Shown here one piece after another: positions 25,234-33,296 of a stretch of 48,254 bases of DNA. The notes under the pieces are model-generated. The model was given only the letters and a program-made list of their open reading frames with translations. It had not been told where the DNA came from and did no database searches. The stretch is from positions 1-48,254 of the forward strand of contig JABLYX010000039.1 in NCBI GenBank assembly GCA_018265615.1, read 5' to 3'. The position numbers were made by a program, and so were the translations under genes. Origin of the DNA: Lentisphaeria bacterium (GTDB taxonomy: Bacteria > Verrucomicrobiota > Lentisphaeria > Victivallales > Victivallaceae). Each line of letters starts with the position of its first letter. Position 1 is the stretch's first letter.

Positions 25234-25251
25234 AATTAGTTTTGTCTAATT
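25234..25251. promoter_or_regulatory. Perfect AATTAG-N6-CTAATT operator
   Basis: AATTAGTTTTGTCTAATT is a perfect 6-6-6 inverted repeat, starting nine bases above the -35 of the pseudopilin promoter and overlapping the last codons of the SanA-like gene. The centre is 93 bases from the site at 25141. Confidence 0.8.
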
Positions 25252-25944
25252 TTCTTGCTTTTCCGCACTTTCCGCACAGATTCTGACCGGGTCTCCGAGA
25301 AAACGCGGGCATCGGCCGAGCGCGATATCGATGACGGCGGCGGAACGGGAGAACGTTTCGCGCAGATGGTTGCGGAGGCGGAACCGGCGGATGCGGATAT
25401 CGTGCGCCGCGAAACCGATCGCGTCGATGCCGTGATGGCGCGCAAGGTAGATCGCGCGTTTGCAGTGGAACCGCTGCGAGATGACGGTGAGTTTTGTCTG
25501 TCCGAACACCTTCCGGGCGCGGACGACCGAGTCGAGCGTGCGGAATCCGGCGAAGTCCTCGAAGATGTCCTCCGGTTTCACCCCCGCGGCTTCGAGCGCG
25601 CGGCGCATCGCCTCCGGCTCGTTGTATTCCCGGCGGCCGTTGTCGCCCGAAACGATGATTCTGCGGATCTTCCCGGCGTGATAGAGCCGGGCCGCCGCTT
25701 CGATGCGGTGTTGGAAATAGAGATTCGGGCCGTGCTTCGCATGAGGCGCGGTTCCGAGCAGCAGCCCGACCTCGCGCGCTTCAATCGCGCCGGCATCGTT
25801 CCATACGCGCCCGCCGCACTGTTCGACGGCGAAATTCGCATAAAGCGTAAGGAGCCCGCCTCCGAGAAGCATGGCGAGCACCGGGCCGCCGGCAAGCAGA
25901 AGCGCGCGGCGGCGGCCGTTCGGTTTCCGGAAGAAGCGGCGCAT
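25246..25944 (-). CDS. SanA/YdcF-like DUF218 membrane protein
   Basis: 232 residues. An N-terminal membrane anchor (about 13-36, ALLLAGGPVLAMLLGGGLLTLYA) precedes a DUF218 domain: GLLLGTAPHAKHGPNLYFQHRIEAAARLYHAGKIRRIIVSGDNG, then YNEPEAMRRALEAAGV and LTVISQRFHCKRAIYLARHHGI. This is the pattern of SanA/YdcF proteins, linked to envelope barrier function and vancomycin sensitivity in enterobacteria; the biochemical reaction is unknown. It starts two bases after the radical SAM stop, so the two are co-transcribed. Its 3' end carries an operator of the downstream promoter. Confidence 0.85.
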   Translation of the reverse strand: MRRFFRKPNGRRRALLLAGGPVLAMLLGGGLLTLYANFAVEQCGGRVWNDAGAIEAREVGLLLGTAPHAKHGPNLYFQHRIEAAARLYHAGKIRRIIVSGDNGRREYNEPEAMRRALEAAGVKPEDIFEDFAGFRTLDSVVRARKVFGQTKLTVISQRFHCKRAIYLARHHGIDAIGFAAHDIRIRRFRLRNHLRETFSRSAAVIDIALGRCPRFLGDPVRICAESAEKQEN

Positions 25945-25946
25945 CG

Positions 25947-26825
25947 TCAGATATTTCCCAACTGCACGTTGACGAAGCCGCGCTCAAGCGCCCGGTCGCG
26001 GATTCCGCACAGCAGCGACACCGGCGTGCGCGGGCTCTGGCGGTAGTGGTAGGCCGGAAAATAGGCGTTGAAGTGCAGCGGCGTGTCGGCTCCGAGCGCC
26101 GACTCGACCCAGTCGAGGTACGCCTCGATCATCTGCGGCGAGTCGTTCTGCCCCGGGATCACGAGATTCGTGAGTTCAAGGTGGCCCCCCGCCTCGTTTT
26201 TGAAGATTTCGCAGGCGGTTTTCACGGGAGCGAGCGAACCGCCGCACATCGAGTCGTAGAATTCCTCGCTGAAGCCTTTCACATCGATGTTCGCCGCGTC
26301 GACGAGCGGATAGAACTCGCGCGCCGCTTCCGCTTCGATGAACCCGTTTGTGACCAGAACGGTTTTCACGCCGGCGGGACGGGCGATTCTGGCGATGTCC
26401 ATCGCATACTCGATCCAGACCGTCGGCTCGTTGTAGGTCAGGGAGATCGACGGGCACTCGTTCGCAAGGGCCAGCGAAACCGCTTCGGCGGGCGTTACCA
26501 CCCTCCAGTCGCCGGACGCATTGTAGATGCCGCGCGACAGCGAACTGTTCTGACAGAAGCAGCAGTCGAGGTTGCAGCCGTAGGCGCCGAACGAGAGGGT
26601 CTGTGTGCCGGGCATGAAGCACATGAGCGGCTTCTTCTCGATCGGGTCGATCGCGACGGCGGCGGGGCGGGCATAGGCCAGCGAGAGCAGATCCCCTTCT
26701 TCGTTGCAGCGTGCCTTGCACCAGCCGCAGCCGCCGGAGCCGATCATGCAGCGCCGGGGGCAGAGGTCGCAACGCACGACGCCTTCGGAAAGGCGGGTGT
26801 AGAATCTGGCCGGATTGCTGGACAT
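25947..26825 (-). CDS. Radical SAM enzyme, AmmeMemoRadiSam type (PflA-like)
   Basis: 292 residues from the ATG at 26825 (MSSNPARFYTRL), preceded by GGGAGAGCC; the longer frame to 27035 runs across the intergenic region and the start of hisE. GCNLDCCFCQN holds the CX3CX2C motif that binds the 4Fe-4S cluster and S-adenosylmethionine. Further cysteines lie upstream (CDLCPRRCMIGSGGCGWCKARC), as in the AmmeMemoRadiSam-system enzymes and glycyl-radical activases. SLTYNEPTVWIEYAMDIA and NIDVKGFSEEFY are typical of this family. The usual AMMECR1 and Memo partners are not in the window. Substrate unknown. Confidence 0.87.
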   Translation of the reverse strand: MSSNPARFYTRLSEGVVRCDLCPRRCMIGSGGCGWCKARCNEEGDLLSLAYARPAAVAIDPIEKKPLMCFMPGTQTLSFGAYGCNLDCCFCQNSSLSRGIYNASGDWRVVTPAEAVSLALANECPSISLTYNEPTVWIEYAMDIARIARPAGVKTVLVTNGFIEAEAAREFYPLVDAANIDVKGFSEEFYDSMCGGSLAPVKTACEIFKNEAGGHLELTNLVIPGQNDSPQMIEAYLDWVESALGADTPLHFNAYFPAYHYRQSPRTPVSLLCGIRDRALERGFVNVQLGNI

Positions 26826-26861
26826 GGCTCTCCCTTCGGGGTTCCTGAATGTATTTCGGAA

Positions 26862-26890
26862 AACGTAATCCGGAAATGCGGAAAAGTCAA
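26862..26890 (-). promoter_or_regulatory. Weak candidate promoter of the radical SAM/SanA unit
   Basis: Minus strand: TTGACT, 17 bases, TACGTT. The -35 is good and the -10 poor; it is placed about 40 bases before the radical SAM start. Confidence 0.35.
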
Positions 26891-26949
26891 TCCCGGCGCC
26901 GGAAAAAACGGAAAAATCCCGCGGTTTCCGGAAAATCCGGCTGCCGTTG

Positions 26950-26978
26950 TTGCTTTTTCCGGATCGGGGAGCTATATT
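26950..26978 (+). promoter_or_regulatory. Predicted promoter of the hisE-hisG unit
   Basis: TTGCTT (26950-26955), 17 bases, TATATT (26973-26978), 47 bases upstream of the hisE start. Confidence 0.55.
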
Positions 26979-27025
26979 AACCGCTATGACGCAATCACTA
27001 TTTTTGAGACAGGAATGAGCCGGTA

Positions 27026-27289
27026 ATGAAAACATTTGATGGATTGTTCGAGGAGTTGAAAGCCAAAGCCGCCGCCGCCGATCCGAATTCCGGGACGGTG
27101 AAGGAGCTGAACAAAGGCAAGCATTTCATCGGCAAGAAGGTGGTCGAAGAGGCGGGAGAGGTCTGGATGGCTGCCGAATACGAGGGGCGCGAGAAGACCG
27201 CCGAGGAGATTTCGCAGCTGCTCTACCACCTGCAGGTCATGATGATCGCGAATGAACTCGAACTCGAAGACGTCTACAAATACCTTTAA
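27026..27289 (+). CDS. hisE: Phosphoribosyl-ATP pyrophosphatase
   Basis: 87 residues, a single HisE domain of the MazG-like all-alpha pyrophosphatase fold. It hydrolyses PR-ATP to PR-AMP and pyrophosphate, step two of histidine synthesis. The metal-binding motif KVVEEAGEVWMAAEYEGREKTAEEISQLLYHL shows the EExxE and ExxxD/E-type acidic residues (final position here Glu-Glu). Elsewhere hisE is often fused to hisI; here it stands alone. It begins a plus-strand run and is followed 21 bases later by hisG, so steps one and two are encoded together, apart from the rest of the pathway. Confidence 0.93.
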   Translation: MKTFDGLFEELKAKAAAADPNSGTVKELNKGKHFIGKKVVEEAGEVWMAAEYEGREKTAEEISQLLYHLQVMMIANELELEDVYKYL

Positions 27290-27310
27290 CGATCAGGATA
27301 CTGTACTATT

Positions 27311-28159
27311 ATGTTGAAAATGGCAATCCCGAACAAAGGCGCGCTCTCTGAAGACGCCGTTCGGCTGCTCGGGGAGGCGGGGTACAAGTGCTTCCGCTCC
27401 AGCCGTGAACTCGTGGTCAGCGACCGCGTGAACGATATCGACTTCGTTTTCCTGCGTCCGCGGGATATCGCGCTTTACGTCGGCAACGGCGTGCTCGACC
27501 TCGGGATCACTGGGCGGGACCTCCAGGCCGACAGCGGCGCGGAGGTCGTCGAGCTCATGCCGCTCGAATTCGGGCGTTCGCGCTTCTGCTTCGCCGTGCC
27601 GAAGGATTCCGGGCTCACGGTCGAAAAACTCGGCGGACTCCGGATCGCGACTTCATATCCGGAGCTGCTGCGGCGCAACCTCGAACAGCGCGGGCTCGAT
27701 TGCACGGTCGTCCGCCTTGACGGCGCGGTGGAGATTTCGATCCGGCTCGGCGTGGCGGATGCCATCGCCGACGTGGTCGAGTCCGGAACCACGCTGCGTG
27801 AGGCGGGGCTCGAGATCATCGGGGAGCCGATGCTCTGCTCCGAAGCCGTGCTGATCGGCCGCTCCGCGGAGATGCAGGAGTGCCACGAGGTGAAGAAGCT
27901 CATCGCGCGGCTCAAGGGCATCATCGTCGCCGGCAGCTATGCGATGATGGAATACGATATCCCGCGCACCGCGCTCGATGCGGCCTGCGCGATTACGCCG
28001 GGCATCGAGGCGCCCACCGTCGCACCGCTGTCGAACCCGGACTGGGTCGCGGTGAAATCGATGGTGCTCCGCAGGGAGTGCAACCGGATCATGGATGAGC
28101 TTTATGAAATCGGCGCGCGCGGAATCATCGTTACGGATATCCGCTCCTGCCGGCTGTAA
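27311..28159 (+). CDS. hisG: ATP phosphoribosyltransferase, long form
   Basis: 282 residues, the length of the long, self-regulated HisG that needs no HisZ. It joins ATP and PRPP in the first committed step of histidine synthesis. Seen: MAIPNKGALSEDAVRLL at the N-terminus, the periplasmic-binding-like lobes with DLGITGRDLQ and ADAIADVVESGTTLREAGL (the PRPP loop), and from about residue 210 a C-terminal ACT-like domain (APTVAPLSNPDWVAVKSMV) that binds histidine for feedback inhibition. The next gene follows after 30 bases. Confidence 0.95.
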   Translation: MLKMAIPNKGALSEDAVRLLGEAGYKCFRSSRELVVSDRVNDIDFVFLRPRDIALYVGNGVLDLGITGRDLQADSGAEVVELMPLEFGRSRFCFAVPKDSGLTVEKLGGLRIATSYPELLRRNLEQRGLDCTVVRLDGAVEISIRLGVADAIADVVESGTTLREAGLEIIGEPMLCSEAVLIGRSAEMQECHEVKKLIARLKGIIVAGSYAMMEYDIPRTALDAACAITPGIEAPTVAPLSNPDWVAVKSMVLRRECNRIMDELYEIGARGIIVTDIRSCRL

Positions 28160-28189
28160 GACCTAGATAGCAAGGAATCCTGTGCTGAA

Positions 28190-29167
28190 ATGAAAAAAAC
28201 GATTCTTTCCCGGGCGCGCGAGGTATTCGATACCGAGCTGTGCGGCATCACTGCCGTGCGGGACAACCTCGGCGAATCCTTTGAAATGCTGGTCGAACGC
28301 TGCATGAAAACGATCTCCGCCGGAGGCAAGCTTGTGCTGACGGGGGTGGGCAAAAGCGGGTATATCGGCAAGAAAATCGCGGCCACGCTTTCGAGCGTCG
28401 GTTCTCCCGCTGTGTTCATGCACCCGGTCGAGGCGCGCCACGGCGACCTCGGCATCATGCAGAAGAACGATTTGCTCATCGCGCTCTCCTATTCCGGGGA
28501 GACGGAGGAGCTCCTCGTGGTCCTGACGCCGGCCAAGCGGCTCGGCGTTGAGCTGGTCGCGATCACGGCGAGCCGGAGCTCGAGCCTCGGCCGCATGAGC
28601 GACCTTGTCGTCGAAATGCCGGTTCCGAAGGAGGCGTGCCCGTTCAACCTCGCCCCGACGACGACGACGACGGCGCTCCTGGTGCTGGGTGATGCGCTGG
28701 CGATGGTTCTGCTCGATGAGCACGGGTTCACGAAGAGCGATTACGGCCGGCTGCATCCGGGCGGTGCGATCGGCCGCATGGTCACGCTTCGCGCCGAGGA
28801 TATCATGCGCGGCCGCGACCGCTCCGCGATCGTGTGCAGAGAGGCGACGGTGCGCGACGCGATTATCCGCATGAGCGGCGCGCGCTGCGGCTCGGCGATC
28901 ATCGAAGATGCGGACCGCCGGCTGCTCGGGATCTTCACCGACGGCGATTTCCGCCGCTGGGCGGAGAAGGACATGTCGGTGCTGGAGCTTACGATGGCCG
29001 AGGTTATGACGCCGAACCCGGTGGCGGTCCGTGCCGGGCAGCTTGCGGTTGAGGTGCTGAAGGTGCTCGAAAGCCGTCATATCGACGATATCGTCGTGAC
29101 CGACGATGACGGGCTCGTGGCCGGATTCATCGACGTGCAGGACCTGCCCGGCTTGAAACTGATGTAA
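28190..29167 (+). CDS. kdsD: D-arabinose 5-phosphate isomerase
   Basis: 325 residues, the normal KdsD length. It converts ribulose 5-phosphate to arabinose 5-phosphate, the first step toward Kdo for lipopolysaccharide. An N-terminal SIS domain (about 30-170) carries LTGVGKSGYIGKKIAATLSSVGSPAVFMHP and GDLGIMQKNDLLIALSYSGETEEL. LHPGGAIGR at about 187 is the family hinge, and two CBS domains follow (about 205-320, MTPNPVAVRAGQLAVE). The downstream LptE-like gene fits an outer-membrane biogenesis theme. No kdsC or kdsA is adjacent. Confidence 0.93.
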   Translation: MKKTILSRAREVFDTELCGITAVRDNLGESFEMLVERCMKTISAGGKLVLTGVGKSGYIGKKIAATLSSVGSPAVFMHPVEARHGDLGIMQKNDLLIALSYSGETEELLVVLTPAKRLGVELVAITASRSSSLGRMSDLVVEMPVPKEACPFNLAPTTTTTALLVLGDALAMVLLDEHGFTKSDYGRLHPGGAIGRMVTLRAEDIMRGRDRSAIVCREATVRDAIIRMSGARCGSAIIEDADRRLLGIFTDGDFRRWAEKDMSVLELTMAEVMTPNPVAVRAGQLAVEVLKVLESRHIDDIVVTDDDGLVAGFIDVQDLPGLKLM

Positions 29168-29196
29168 CGGAACTCTTTCCGAATATGGGGGGACGC

Positions 29197-30303
29197 ATGA
29201 CGAATTGCAGACGATGGATGCTTGCCGCGCTCCTGCTTGCCGGCGCGTTCGGGCTCCGGGCCGGCGACCGTGAGGCAACCGACCTTTATCGCGAAGGGCG
29301 CGAGGCGTATGAGAAGCAGGATTACCGCGATGCCTCAAAAAAGTTCGAAGAGGCGGAGCTTTACGCGGATTCGGCGGTGGTCAAGTCCAACGCGCTGCGG
29401 GCGAGAATCGCGGCCCTCCAGATGTGCAAGCTGCCGTATCAGGAGTTCGAAGCGATTGAGCGGATGCTGACCGATTATCCGGAATATGCGGATTTCGTCG
29501 TCCTCGTGAACCGCGAATACGAGCTTGCGAAGATGTATGACGACGGCGTGCGTGAGCCGGCTTTCTGGAGTCTGCGCTGGATTCCATGGCTGGTCGGCGA
29601 CGACAAGAGCATTGAAATTTACCGCAAGGCGCTCGAGCGCGCGCCGTTTTCGGAAAACGCTCCCTCCGCCCGGCTGCGGCTGGCTTACCTGCTCGACCAG
29701 AACGGCGAGATCAAGGAGTCCCTTGAGGAGCTGCGCCGCCTGATCAGGGAGTTCCCCGACTCTCCGCAGTGTAAATGGGCGTACCTTGCGCTCGGGAACG
29801 GCCTGTTCGAATTGTCCCGTCGCGGCGACGGCGACGCGCGTTATGCCCGCGAAGCGTACGATGTTTTCCGGGAATTCCAGAACAAATTTCCGAACGCGCA
29901 GGAGAATGATTATGTGCGGACGATCCTGGCAGAGAGTCGGGACATCCAGGCGGAGCGGCTGCTGAATATCGCCGGATTCTATGAGAACTCCGGGCGGAAG
30001 GAGGCGGCGGAACGCTATCTCGCGCAGGTGATCCGGGAGTTCCCGGACACGGAGGCGGCCGGAGACTCCGAGCGCCGTCTGGTTGAGCTCGACAAGAATT
30101 TCGTCCCGGACGATTTTGTCGCGGCGAAGGATTCCCGGCTGCAGCACTACCGCGCTTACAAACTCCCGGCCGAATCCGGCCGGCTGCTGATTGTTCCGGG
30201 GCGCGACAACCGCAAGTACCTGTTGCCGGTTTACGATCTCGGGCTCGGGAAAAAAGGGGATTCCCCGGCGGTGGCGACGGGAGAAGGCGAGGTAAAACCA
30301 TGA
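29197..30303 (+). CDS. Periplasmic TPR protein, BamD-like
   Basis: 368 residues from the ATG at 29197, which has GGGGGGA four bases upstream; another ATG at 29185 lies inside that purine run. A signal peptide (MTNCRRWMLAALLLAGAFGLRA) has no lipobox cysteine. The body is a series of TPR helices (YREGREAYEKQDYRDASKKFEEAE, SARLRLAYLLDQNGEIKESLEELRRLIREFPDSPQ, AYDVFREFQNKFPNAQENDYV, GRKEAAERYLAQVIREFPDTEAA), the YfiO/BamD and CpoB style. It overlaps the LptE-like gene by four bases. A role in outer-membrane protein or LPS assembly is inferred from the fold and neighbours. It differs from true BamD in lacking the lipid anchor and being longer. Confidence 0.72.
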   Translation: MTNCRRWMLAALLLAGAFGLRAGDREATDLYREGREAYEKQDYRDASKKFEEAELYADSAVVKSNALRARIAALQMCKLPYQEFEAIERMLTDYPEYADFVVLVNREYELAKMYDDGVREPAFWSLRWIPWLVGDDKSIEIYRKALERAPFSENAPSARLRLAYLLDQNGEIKESLEELRRLIREFPDSPQCKWAYLALGNGLFELSRRGDGDARYAREAYDVFREFQNKFPNAQENDYVRTILAESRDIQAERLLNIAGFYENSGRKEAAERYLAQVIREFPDTEAAGDSERRLVELDKNFVPDDFVAAKDSRLQHYRAYKLPAESGRLLIVPGRDNRKYLLPVYDLGLGKKGDSPAVATGEGEVKP

Positions 30304-30827
30304 AGCGATATATCGGATTGGCCGTCGCGGTGCTGTTCACTGTATTCAGCGGCGGCTGCGGTTACCGGATCGGCAGTGTCATGCATCCGCAGATCAAAAC
30401 CGTGGCGGTTGCCCCGGTCCAGAACGAGACGGTCGAGTACAACCTCACGGCGCAGGTTCGAAACCTTCTCTGCGAGCGTTTCATGACCGACGGCTCCCTG
30501 AAGCTCGTGGATGAAAAGGTGGCGGACTGCATCGTCTATGCCAGGATCATCGACGTCAAATTCGCCGAGGTTTCCTGGGCGAAGAAGTCCCGGACGGACA
30601 ATGACAATGATATCTTCCTGCCGAACGAGTGGCGCGTGACTCTGACGATTGAGTATTCGGTGATCATCCCCGGACGGGTGCAGCCCCTGATTTCCGCCCG
30701 CAAGGTCAGCGGCACGGCGAACTTCCAGACCGGCCCGGACCAGATGATCGGCCGGATGAACGGTGTCGGGCAGGCTGCGTATGATGCCGCCAAACAGGTG
30801 GTCTCCTCTTTCACCGAAGGGTGGTAA
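30300..30827 (+). CDS. lptE: LptE-family outer-membrane lipoprotein
   Basis: 175-residue lipoprotein: the signal peptide ends in SGGC, followed by GYRIGSV. The conserved start of the mature domain (KTVAVAPVQNETVEYNLTAQVRNLLCERFMTDGSLKLVDE) is the usual pattern of LptE/LptE-like (PF04390), the plug of the LptD lipopolysaccharide translocon. Its start overlaps the TPR gene (ATGA). Typical length and context (kdsD, BamD-like) support envelope assembly. Confidence 0.85.
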   Translation: MKRYIGLAVAVLFTVFSGGCGYRIGSVMHPQIKTVAVAPVQNETVEYNLTAQVRNLLCERFMTDGSLKLVDEKVADCIVYARIIDVKFAEVSWAKKSRTDNDNDIFLPNEWRVTLTIEYSVIIPGRVQPLISARKVSGTANFQTGPDQMIGRMNGVGQAAYDAAKQVVSSFTEGW

Positions 30828-30866
30828 GAGGCGTGCCGGCGATGAGGAAGGAGCGCGACTGCTGCA

Positions 30867-32168
30867 ATGGTGATCGGATTCGTCAAAAAGGGGCAATCGC
30901 TCTTCATCCTCTCCTTTGCCGCGCTGATTTTCTGCGGCACGGTGTTTCTGAAGCTGCCGTGGGCGTATCACGGTACGCTGCCGTGGGTTGACGCCTATTT
31001 CACGGCGACGAGCGCGGTTTGCGTGACCGGGCTTTCGACGGTTCCGGTCGGTGACTTCACTGTTTTCGGACAGGTCGTTATCCTGATGCTGATCCAGCTC
31101 GGCGGCATCGGGATCATGACGCTCTCCGCATCGATCCTGCTGCTGCTCGGCCGCGGGCTCTCATTCAGCAACACGCTGCTGATTTCGAACCTTTCCGATA
31201 ATTTTTCGCTGCGCGGGACGGAGGGGCTGACCCGGACGGTCATTCAATACGCCCTTATCAGCGAGGGAATCGGGTTCCTGCTCCTGCTGCCGGGGTTTCT
31301 GGCGAAGTACTCCGCGGGAGAGGCGGTCTGGTACTCCTTTTTCCATGCGATCTCGGCTTTCTGCAATGCCGGGCTTTCGCCGTTTCCGGAGAGCATGATC
31401 GGGCAGACGCGCTGGACGCAGATGACGGTGGCCGGGCTCATCGTTCTCGGCGGACTCGGCGTATATGTGATTTACGATCTGCTGATGGTGTTCCGGCGCA
31501 AGCAGTACCGGCTGCGGGTTCACTCCCGCGTCGTGCTGACCACTACGCTGATCCTGATCATCGCCGGCACCGTGCTGCTTTGGCTGAACGGGGTTGCGAG
31601 GGGAACCGGTCTGAGCTGGTACGATGCGATTTTCCAGTCGGTCACGGCCAGGACCGCGGGATTCAACAGCGTTGACATCGGCAAGCTGCCGGCGGAGAGC
31701 CTGACGCTCATCATCATCCTGATGCTGATCGGGGCGGCGCCCGGGTCGACCGGAGGCGGCATGAAGGTCAGCACGGTTGCGCTTGCGGTCGCATCGATCA
31801 TCGGTACGTTCAAGGGAAATCCGGAGGTGCAGATGTTCAAGCGCACGATTCCGATCTCGAACGTGCTGCGTTCTTATACGATCATCGTGACCTTCATTCT
31901 GCTGACTTGCATCGGGGCGGTTTTTCTGCATCTGCTCACGCCGGAGAGGTTTGCGATGATGGAGTGCTTTTTCGAGTCGGCCTCCGCAATCAGCACGACC
32001 GGCCTTTCGACCGGGGCGACCTCGAGCCTGACCTCGTTCGGCAAGATTTATCTGGCGTGCTACATGTTCGTCGGCCGTATCGGGCCGTTCACGGTTATGC
32101 TGTTTCTGCTCAGCCGGGAGAAGAAACGGCGGCTGCGCTATCCGGAAGAACGTATCATCATCGGTTAG
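30867..32168 (+). CDS. ktrB: Potassium uptake channel subunit, KtrB/TrkH family
   Basis: 433-residue inner-membrane protein with the four-fold repeat of M1-P-M2 units. The four selectivity-filter segments are visible: TSAVCVTGLSTV (about 45), ISAFCNAGLSPF (about 166), VTARTAGFNSVD (about 260) and ASAISTTGLSTG (about 375); each keeps the central glycine. The length fits KtrB better than the larger TrkH. The next gene encodes the RCK subunit, so the pair forms a Ktr-type K+ transporter. Confidence 0.92.
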   Translation: MVIGFVKKGQSLFILSFAALIFCGTVFLKLPWAYHGTLPWVDAYFTATSAVCVTGLSTVPVGDFTVFGQVVILMLIQLGGIGIMTLSASILLLLGRGLSFSNTLLISNLSDNFSLRGTEGLTRTVIQYALISEGIGFLLLLPGFLAKYSAGEAVWYSFFHAISAFCNAGLSPFPESMIGQTRWTQMTVAGLIVLGGLGVYVIYDLLMVFRRKQYRLRVHSRVVLTTTLILIIAGTVLLWLNGVARGTGLSWYDAIFQSVTARTAGFNSVDIGKLPAESLTLIIILMLIGAAPGSTGGGMKVSTVALAVASIIGTFKGNPEVQMFKRTIPISNVLRSYTIIVTFILLTCIGAVFLHLLTPERFAMMECFFESASAISTTGLSTGATSSLTSFGKIYLACYMFVGRIGPFTVMLFLLSREKKRRLRYPEERIIIG

Positions 32169-32183
32169 GGGAGGAATCTGACA

Positions 32184-32840
32184 ATGCCGGGAAATCATTA
32201 TGCCGTATTGGGCCTGGGGTCATTCGGCGCGAAGCTTGCGGTCGCGCTTGCCAAGGCGGGCAATACCGTTCTTGTGGTCGACATCGACCAGCAGCGGGTG
32301 GACGACCTTCGCGACAAGGTTACGGAAGCGATCATTGCGGACGTCAGCAATGAGGAGATTGTCCGCGAGCTGAACGTCCGTAAATTCGATGCGGTGATCC
32401 TCGGCATGAGCTCGCACTTCGAGGACCAGGTCCTTGCGCTGACGCTTGTGAAGCAGGAGGGGGCGCGCAAGGTCATTGTGAAAGCGAATACCGTGATTCA
32501 GGAGCGGATCCTCTTCCGTCTCGGTGCGGATGAGGTGATCCAGCCTGAGCAGGATGTGGCCGAGCGTCTCGCGCGGCGGCTCACGATGGACAACATCAGC
32601 GACCTCTTCGAGTTCAAGGGGTCGGCGATCGCCGAAGTGGCGGTTCCCGAGCAGCTCTCGGGGCAGTCGCTCCGCCAGCTCGATTTGCGCAACCGGTTCA
32701 ACGTGACCGTGCTCCTGCTCCGCAAGCCGGGCGGCGCCTCCGAGACGGTCATGACGCCCGACACGATTCTGGAGAAGGGGGACCAGCTCACGGTTTTCGG
32801 GAGCCAGAAGTCGATCATAGAACTATTCAGGGAGAAATGA
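32184..32840 (+). CDS. ktrA: Potassium uptake regulatory subunit, KtrA/TrkA family
   Basis: 218 residues, one RCK_N Rossmann domain (YAVLGLGSFGAKLAVALAKAGNTVLVVDID, GxGxxG and the acidic nucleotide ligand) followed by one RCK_C domain (about 135-218). This single-module length is KtrA-like; TrkA has two. It forms a cytoplasmic gating ring that binds nucleotide and opens the channel encoded 15 bases upstream. Confidence 0.92.
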   Translation: MPGNHYAVLGLGSFGAKLAVALAKAGNTVLVVDIDQQRVDDLRDKVTEAIIADVSNEEIVRELNVRKFDAVILGMSSHFEDQVLALTLVKQEGARKVIVKANTVIQERILFRLGADEVIQPEQDVAERLARRLTMDNISDLFEFKGSAIAEVAVPEQLSGQSLRQLDLRNRFNVTVLLLRKPGGASETVMTPDTILEKGDQLTVFGSQKSIIELFREK

Positions 32841-33271
32841 AAATGGCCGAATGTATTTTCTGTAAAATCATCAAGGGTGAAATTCCGTCGTGCAGGATCT
32901 ATGAGGATGAGCTGGTTTATGCGTTCCTCGATATCGGCCCGATCAACTTCGGCCACACGCTGGTGATCCCGAAGGAGCACCATGAATCGTCCGCGACGAT
33001 TCCGGAGGATACCGCGGGGAGGATGTTCCGCGTCGGCTCCCGGATCGGCGTGGCGCTGAAGCGGGAACTTGATTATGAGGCGTTCAATCTGCACCTTGCG
33101 GACGGGACCGCCGCCGGGCAGGTGGTCATGCATGCCCATCTGCATGTGATTCCGCGCGGCGTCGAGGACGGGTTCCACTGGAACTGGCGGCAGTTGCGCT
33201 ACAACGACGGAGAGGCCGCCGCCGTCGCGGAGAAAATCGTGAAACGGCTGGCCGCCGCCGCCGGGAAGTAA
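32837..33271 (+). CDS. HIT-family nucleotide hydrolase
   Basis: 144 residues. CIFCKIIKGEIPS at the N-terminus and the histidine triad HAHLHVIPR near residue 100 define the HIT family; the middle histidine is the catalytic nucleophile for nucleoside phosphoramidates or dinucleotides. The ATG at 32837 overlaps the ktrA stop (ATGA), and a second ATG two codons later (MAECIF) is equally possible. Co-transcription with ktr genes is likely only positional. Confidence 0.92.
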   Translation: MKMAECIFCKIIKGEIPSCRIYEDELVYAFLDIGPINFGHTLVIPKEHHESSATIPEDTAGRMFRVGSRIGVALKRELDYEAFNLHLADGTAAGQVVMHAHLHVIPRGVEDGFHWNWRQLRYNDGEAAAVAEKIVKRLAAAAGK

Positions 33272-33296
33272 GTTTTCACAGAAAGGAGGCCGGAGG

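Noticed and set aside
26880..26945. CCGGAAAA-rich stretch as a repeat array
   Set aside because: Copies are irregular in length and spacing and do not form a CRISPR-like or tandem array.
26826..27035. 70-residue extension of the radical SAM protein
   Set aside because: It crosses the hisE promoter and start codon, and the internal ATG at 26825 has a ribosome site and begins the conserved domain.
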